Positions 58,951 through 64,000 of a stretch of 64,000 nucleotides of DNA are shown piece after piece; the stretch's first letter is position 1, and the number at the start of each line of letters is the position of its first letter. Origin of the DNA: Amycolatopsis sp. EV170708-02-1 (GTDB lineage Bacteria > Actinomycetota > Actinomycetes > Mycobacteriales > Pseudonocardiaceae); the NCBI RefSeq assembly GCF_022479115.1, contig NZ_CP092497.1, positions 2,232,001 through 2,296,000 of the forward strand, written 5' to 3'. Both the position numbers and the translations under genes were made by a program. The notes beneath the pieces were generated by a model. It saw only the letters and a list, made by a program, of their open reading frames with translations. It was not told the DNA's origin and searched no databases.

Positions 58951-60342
58951 GACCTTTCTCCTTGTCGGGGGCGGCTTCCCCGGCCCGGGGCAGCCGCGTC
59001 GCACCGGCCACCGCCACGACGGCGAGGCCGAGAACACACCAGAACGCGTCGGCGAAGGCGGCGGCGACATCCGGGCCGCGTGCGGCCAGCCGGGCCTGCA
59101 GCACCACGGCCAGCACCGCGGTGCCGATCGATCCGCCGAGCGTGTTGAGCAGATTCAGGGCCCCGGCCGCGCGGGGCAGCCGGGCGGGTTCGACCCGGCG
59201 GTAGACGATCGTCATCACCGGCGCGCCGATCAGCGCCGCGCCGAAACCGCGCAGCAGCAGGGAAACCACGATCACCCAGTCCGGGAGACCCGGGCCGAGC
59301 TGGGTGAACGGGGCGGTGCCGAGGGCGACCAGCCCGATCCCGCTCAGCACCAGGGTGCGCGGCAAGAGCCGGTCGACGAGCCGGTTCACCAGTACCGATC
59401 CGACCGCCGCGCCGATGCCCTGGGGCACCAGCAGCAGTCCGGTGTCCCAAGTGGACAGTCCGGGGCCGCGCTGGAGATAGAGCGGGAGCAGGAACATCGT
59501 GCCGAACACCGACGCGCCGAGCAGCACCAGCGCCAGCGCGGCGACCCCGAACGGCGGCTTGGTGAACAACCGCGGATCCAGCAAAGGCGCTTCGGCCCGC
59601 AGACCGTGCCGGACGAACGCCGCCAGCATCACGACGCCGAGCGCGACGGCGATCCCGGCGACCACCGGTGTTCCTCGCTCGAACCAGGTGAGCCCGAAGA
59701 CCAGTACCGCGAGCCCCGGCGACAGCAGCAACGCGCCCCGGAAGTCGAAGGGCTCGCCCTTGCCCCGGGTTCGCTCGCGGGAACCCAGCGCCGGGCCAGG
59801 AACACCGCCGCCACACCGATCGGGAGATTGACGTAGAACAGCCACGGCCAGTCGGCGACCGCGAGGATGGTGCCGCTCGCCAGCGGGCCGAGCACCGGCG
59901 ACAAGAGCGGCACGAGGCCGACGACGGCGATGACCCGGCCGATCCGGTCCCGCCCGGCGGCCCGCGCCAGCAACGCCTGGCCGGTCGGCGGGAGCAGACC
60001 GCCCGCGAGTCCTTGCAGGACACGGAACGCGATGAGCGCGGGCAGCGTCGGCGCCAGCGCGCACAACAGGGACGCCAGCAGGAACACGACGACGGCGGTG
60101 AGCCAGACGCGACGGCCGCCGAACCGATCGGCGAGCCAGCCGGACGCCGGCACGGCGGTGACCACGGCCAGCAGATACGCCGTCGTCACCCATTGGACGC
60201 CGGTGACCGGCGCACCGAACTCGTCGGCGAGGGTGTCGACACCCACCGAGACGATCGTGCTGTCCAAAGTGGCCATGAAGGTGCCGAGCACCAGCACGGC
60301 CGCCGTGCGCCACAGCGCGGCGTCGATCGGGCGCGCGGTCAC
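58937..60342 (-). CDS. MFS exporter, DHA2 type, apparent frameshift
   Basis: The first half (from GTG at 60342: VTARPIDAALWRTAAVLVLGTFMATLDSTIV, then GWLADRFGGRR, GLVPLLSPVLGP) and second half (GKGEPFDFRGALLLSPG, LLVPQGIGAAVG) are in different frames. Loss of one G at 59763-59766 (CCCC on plus strand, five expected) explains it. Restored: 468 residues with 14 helices, the DHA2 drug/proton antiporter type. The start overlaps the NRPS stop by 4 bp. Probably exports the NRPS product. Confidence 0.87.
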
Positions 60343-63300
60343 CGCTCCCCCACGAATCCGGCGGCGTCGCCGTCGAGCCAGGACGGCAGCTTCCGCAGGT
60401 ACCGGACCAGGTCTTCGGCCAGCGACCGGGCGTCCGCCTCCTTCGCGTACAGAACGCCTTCCCAACCGTGTTCGCCGGGGACGACGGTGACGCTCACCGG
60501 GTGATGCGTGCGTTCGCGGAACCTCGTCCCGGTGACGGTCAGGCCGGGCGCGGGTTCGCGCAGCTTCGCCGGATCCACCGGGTAGTTCTCGAATACGAGC
60601 AGGCTGTCGAACAGCCGCTCACGCCCCGCCAGCGAAGCGAGTTCGAGCAGGCCCATCCGGTGGTGCGCGGTCATCGCCTGCTGCCGTGCCTGGAGGTCGG
60701 CGAGCGCCTCGGCGACCGTCCCGGTGAACCTGGCGCGGACCGGGACACTGTTCGCCAGCAGGCCGATGACGTCCTCGACACCGTCCACATCGGACGTCCG
60801 GTTCGAAGTCATCACCCCGAAGCTGACGTCGGAACGTCCGGCGTGGGTCGCGAGCACGGCCGCCCACGCACCTTGGAGCAAGGTGTTGGCGGTGAGGCCC
60901 CGCGCCGCGCCCAGCTTGGTCAGTTCCGCGACCAGCGCACTGTCCACAGTGAACAGAGCGGGGACGGCGGAGCCGCCGGTGCGCGGCAAGTGGTCGCCTT
61001 CGGGAAGGCCGTCCAGCTCCCTGCGCCACGCCCGGACGTCGGCCGAGTGATCGGCCGCGGCGAGCAGTCGCGTGTACCGCGTCGGCGGCACCGGCTCCGG
61101 CAACGGCTTTCCCGCGTACAGCGCGAACAGTTCGCCCAGGATGCGCGGTGCGGACCAGCCGTCGGACAGCAGATGATGGCTGGTCAGCACGAGCGTGTGA
61201 CTGCCGTGCCTCAGGACAGTGACCCGCCACAAAGGACCGTGGGCCAGGTCGAACGGTTCCGCGAGTTCCTCGTCCAGCGCTTCGTCCACTTCGGACACAT
61301 CACGCACGCGGAAACCGGCCCGCGGCTCGGCGGGGATCACCTGAACCTCGTGCGACGGCGGGAACACCGCGCCCAGGTTCGGCTGCCGTCGCACCAGCGC
61401 TTCCGCCGCCGACCGCAGTGCCTCGACGTCCAGGTCACCGGACAGCGTGAACGCCGCCTGCACCGGGTACGGATCTTCGTCCCTGGCCCGGGACTCGCGC
61501 AGGATCACCTCCTGCAACGGGGTCAGCGGCAGGATCTCGCCGGGCCCCGGCACGTCGGCGGCGAGAGCGTCCAGCTCACGCCGGAAGTGCTCGCCCAGCA
61601 CGGCGATCTCGTCTTCGGTGAACAGCGCGGACGGCCAGGTGAAGCGGACACCGAGCGTGCCACCGTCGGGGACCATCGCGTTCACCGTCAGCGCGTACGG
61701 CAACGGCATCGCCGCGCCGCCTCCCGAACCGAGCGGATCGGCGTCCGGCGGGCGCTGCCAGAAGGATTCCTCGACCGGGGCCGCGGGGAAGCGGCCGAGG
61801 TAGTTCCAGGCCACCTCCGGCCGGGGGCCGTCGACGTCGAGAATCCCGTGTCCGAGCCCGTCGCCCGCCGCACGCAGGTGATCGCGCACGGCCCGCAGCG
61901 CGTCCGGCAACGGTCCGGACGGCGGGGCGATCCGCGCAGGATGCACGGCGGTGAACCAGCCCGCGGTCTGCGCGAGGTCGACCGTGCCCGCGAAGTCGGG
62001 GGTGTGTCCCGGACGTCCGTGACTTTCGACGGCGACGAGCAGGTCGGCGCCGGTCCCGCGCCAGGCGCCGACCGCGCGGGCGAGCGCGGTCAGCAGCACG
62101 GTGTCCGGGCCGGTGCGGTAGGCCGTCGGCAGCGCGGTGAGCACGGCGTGGGTCGTTTCCTCGCCGAGGTCGATCCGGTGGTGCCGCGCGGTCGCCACGG
62201 TGTCACGCGCCGGATCGAGCCTGGTCCGGCCGAGCGTGCTCTCCGGCGCGGCGGCGACACCCTGCCAATACCGCGTTTCGTCCTCTCGATGCGGGGCGGC
62301 CGCGCGCAGCGACCGTGCCCAGCCCAGGAACGACTGCCCGCGCCGGTGCAGGGTGTTGCCGTGGAAGGCCTGTTCGACGTCGTCGAGCAGGACACGCCAG
62401 GTCACCGCGTCGGCGACCAGGTGATGCGCCACCAGCAGCAACCGTCCGGGACGGTCGCCGGTGTCCGCCAGCACCGCCCGCACCAGCGGGCCGGTGCGCG
62501 GGTCCATCCCCGCGACGATCTGCTCGATATGGACGTCCAGCGCCGCACGAGGATCACCGGACACGCGGACGGCCGTGAGCACGTCGGCACCGGTCACGGC
62601 GCCGACGTCCGGAACGCGAAGCGCGTCTTCGACCAGATGCGCGCGCAGGACGTCGTGGCGGGCGAGAACGGCGTCGAGCACCGAGGTCCAGCGGACGACG
62701 TCGTCCGCCGAGGGCACGCAGATCTCGACCCACTGGCAGAACCCGTCGGCCGCCTTTCCCGCGCGCCGCACCAGATCGCGCATGATCGGTGTGAGCGGGG
62801 CGTCACCGACCGCGTGGACCTCTTCGGCCCGTTCGGGTTCGCCACAGCGCGCGGCGATCCCGGCGACCGTGCCGCCTTCGAGGACGTCGCGCGCGGTCAG
62901 GTGCAGCCCTTCCCGGCGGGCGCGGGAGACCACCCGCAGCGAGGCGATGCTGTCCCCGCCCGCGTCCAGGAATCCGTCGTCGAGGCCGACGTCGGGGCCG
63001 AGCAGCTCGCGGACCACCCGTAGCAGTACGGCTTCCGCCGGGGTCGCGGGTTCCCGTCCGCCGTCGGAGCGGGCTTCCGGCGCGGGCAGCGCGGCCCGGT
63101 CCAGCTTGCCGCTCGGGCCGAGCGGGAGCCGGTCCAGCGGCACGAACGCGGCAGGCACCATGTACGCGGGCAGTTCCGCGGCGAGGTACTCGCGCAGTGC
63201 CGCCGGGTCTGGCTCGGCGCCGTCCACAGGGACGACGTAGGCGACCAGCCGGTCCTCTCGGACGATCACGGCGGCGGCACGCACGGCGTCGTGCGCGGTC

Positions 63301-64000
63301 AGCGCGGTCTCGATCTCGCCGAGTTCGATCCGGAACCCGCGCAGTTTGACCTGGTGGTCGGCGCGGCCGAGGAAGACGATCTGCCCGTCCGAGCGCCAGC
63401 GGACCAGGTCACCGGTGCGGTACATCCGCTCCCCCGGCGGACCGAACGGATCGGCGACGAACCGTTCCGCCGTCAGCGCCGAACGGCCGACGTAGCCCTG
63501 CGCGAGCTTCGGCCCCGCGAGGTACAGCTCGCCGGTGACGTTCGTCCCGACCGGGAGCAGCCCGCCGTCGAGCACATACGCGCGGACCTCCGGGTCCGGG
63601 CGGCCGATCGGCAGCGGACCGGGGTCGGCCGGGTCGTAATGCCAGGTGACCGAGTTGATGGTGACCTCGGTCGGGCCGTAGGCGTTGAACAGCGCCCGCC
63701 GGTTCCCCCAGCGCCGCGCCAGTTCCGGGTCGAGCCGTTCGGCGCCGACGACGAAGAACACGTCCGGGTCGACGGTCGCGTCGTCGGGCATCGCGGAGAG
63801 GAACGAGGGCAGCAGGTTGAGCCCGGTGACGCGGTGCTCCGCGGCGTAGGCGAGCAGGTCGTCGCCGGACACCCGCACCTCCTCCGGCGCGATCACCGAA
63901 GTGCCGCCGGACAGCAGCGGCAGCATGAACTGCCAGAAGGCGACGTCGAAACTCGTCGAGGCGAAATGCAGGTACCGCTCGGCGGTCCCGATCCCGACGA
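60339..64000 (-). CDS. Nonribosomal peptide synthetase, partial: A-T-E-C
   Basis: About 1,220 residues of the C-terminal end; the start lies beyond the window. In order: adenylation domain (64000 to about 63080; YGPTE, YRTGDLVRW, RGFRIELGEIE, GKLDR), carrier protein with GGDSI at about 62950 (the type that precedes E), epimerisation domain (about 62830-61560, HHLVADAVTW), and a condensation domain (about 61540-60350, HHLLSDGWS). No thioesterase. The E-domain marks a D-residue; the final C domain hands to another protein. A-domain code read by hand as D-V-W-N-F-V-A-I-N: not one I can assign. GTG/TGA overlap joins it to the exporter. Confidence 0.94.
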   Translation of the reverse strand, partial: VGIGTAERYLHFASTSFDVAFWQFMLPLLSGGTSVIAPEEVRVSGDDLLAYAAEHRVTGLNLLPSFLSAMPDDATVDPDVFFVVGAERLDPELARRWGNRRALFNAYGPTEVTINSVTWHYDPADPGPLPIGRPDPEVRAYVLDGGLLPVGTNVTGELYLAGPKLAQGYVGRSALTAERFVADPFGPPGERMYRTGDLVRWRSDGQIVFLGRADHQVKLRGFRIELGEIETALTAHDAVRAAAVIVREDRLVAYVVPVDGAEPDPAALREYLAAELPAYMVPAAFVPLDRLPLGPSGKLDRAALPAPEARSDGGREPATPAEAVLLRVVRELLGPDVGLDDGFLDAGGDSIASLRVVSRARREGLHLTARDVLEGGTVAGIAARCGEPERAEEVHAVGDAPLTPIMRDLVRRAGKAADGFCQWVEICVPSADDVVRWTSVLDAVLARHDVLRAHLVEDALRVPDVGAVTGADVLTAVRVSGDPRAALDVHIEQIVAGMDPRTGPLVRAVLADTGDRPGRLLLVAHHLVADAVTWRVLLDDVEQAFHGNTLHRRGQSFLGWARSLRAAAPHREDETRYWQGVAAAPESTLGRTRLDPARDTVATARHHRIDLGEETTHAVLTALPTAYRTGPDTVLLTALARAVGAWRGTGADLLVAVESHGRPGHTPDFAGTVDLAQTAGWFTAVHPARIAPPSGPLPDALRAVRDHLRAAGDGLGHGILDVDGPRPEVAWNYLGRFPAAPVEESFWQRPPDADPLGSGGGAAMPLPYALTVNAMVPDGGTLGVRFTWPSALFTEDEIAVLGEHFRRELDALAADVPGPGEILPLTPLQEVILRESRARDEDPYPVQAAFTLSGDLDVEALRSAAEALVRRQPNLGAVFPPSHEVQVIPAEPRAGFRVRDVSEVDEALDEELAEPFDLAHGPLWRVTVLRHGSHTLVLTSHHLLSDGWSAPRILGELFALYAGKPLPEPVPPTRYTRLLAAADHSADVRAWRRELDGLPEGDHLPRTGGSAVPALFTVDSALVAELTKLGAARGLTANTLLQGAWAAVLATHAGRSDVSFGVMTSNRTSDVDGVEDVIGLLANSVPVRARFTGTVAEALADLQARQQAMTAHHRMGLLELASLAGRERLFDSLLVFENYPVDPAKLREPAPGLTVTGTRFRERTHHPVSVTVVPGEHGWEGVLYAKEADARSLAEDLVRYLRKLPSWLDGDAAGFVGER

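Noticed and set aside
62268..62293. Resemblance to the family C hairpin inside the NRPS gene.
   Set aside because: It encodes the usual EDETRYW motif of an epimerisation domain, so the match is likely chance.

Overview
The window is high-GC DNA (about 70% G+C by eye) from an actinomycete, most likely a Pseudonocardiaceae member such as Amycolatopsis. This is judged from the frequent GTG and TTG starts, 4-bp start/stop overlaps in operons, many secreted proteins and lipoproteins, a class-E-type LAXTG sorting signal and a nonribosomal peptide synthetase at the right edge. I recognise no rRNA, tRNA, CRISPR array, insertion sequence or phage gene.

Layout. 1-3.9 kb: end of a cytochrome P450, a luciferase-like monooxygenase, a TetR regulator with a palindromic operator, and a secreted TIM-barrel (glycosidase-like) protein. 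4.0-10.7 kb: an AraC regulator followed by a MoaF-family gene, an NTF2-like gene and a branched-chain-amino-acid/amide-type ABC importer. 12.2-18.1 kb: two short-chain dehydrogenases (SDRs) facing a copper amine oxidase, a second MoaF and a YtcJ-type amidohydrolase. 18.2-33.2 kb: a TetR gene and a set of divergent operons: esterase and O-methyltransferase, a dipeptide-type ABC importer with an alpha/beta hydrolase, two unusual aldo/keto reductases, an SDR, a second amidohydrolase, a zinc alcohol dehydrogenase and an esterase. 33.2-36.9 kb: GMC oxidoreductase, aldehyde dehydrogenase and a GntR regulator. 37-50 kb: cell-envelope and secreted proteins, including an RCC1-repeat protein, proteases, a LAXTG-anchored protein, a metal-type permease pair, an XRE regulator and a secreted phosphoesterase. 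50.4-57.7 kb: an MFS exporter, two beta-propeller-like proteins, a two-kinase/one-regulator signalling set and duplicated lipoproteins. 57.9-64 kb: an operon (minus strand) of NRPS, MFS exporter and DAHP synthase.

The most interesting part is 4-37 kb. It reads as a catabolic island for an amine or amide compound: two importers, an amine oxidase, amidohydrolases, esterases, dehydrogenases and an aldehyde dehydrogenase, with two copies of MoaF. A palindrome YCTAC-N4-GTAGA occurs six times, only in front of the 18-33 kb operons and the TetR gene at 18165, and probably defines one regulon. The substrate cannot be read from sequence.

Two genome-level features stand out. First, several families of near-perfect hairpins recur between genes. 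Second, four otherwise normal genes are each broken by loss of a single G (or C) in a homopolymer run, which looks more like sequence error than decay; these four are listed as CDS with the frameshift noted.
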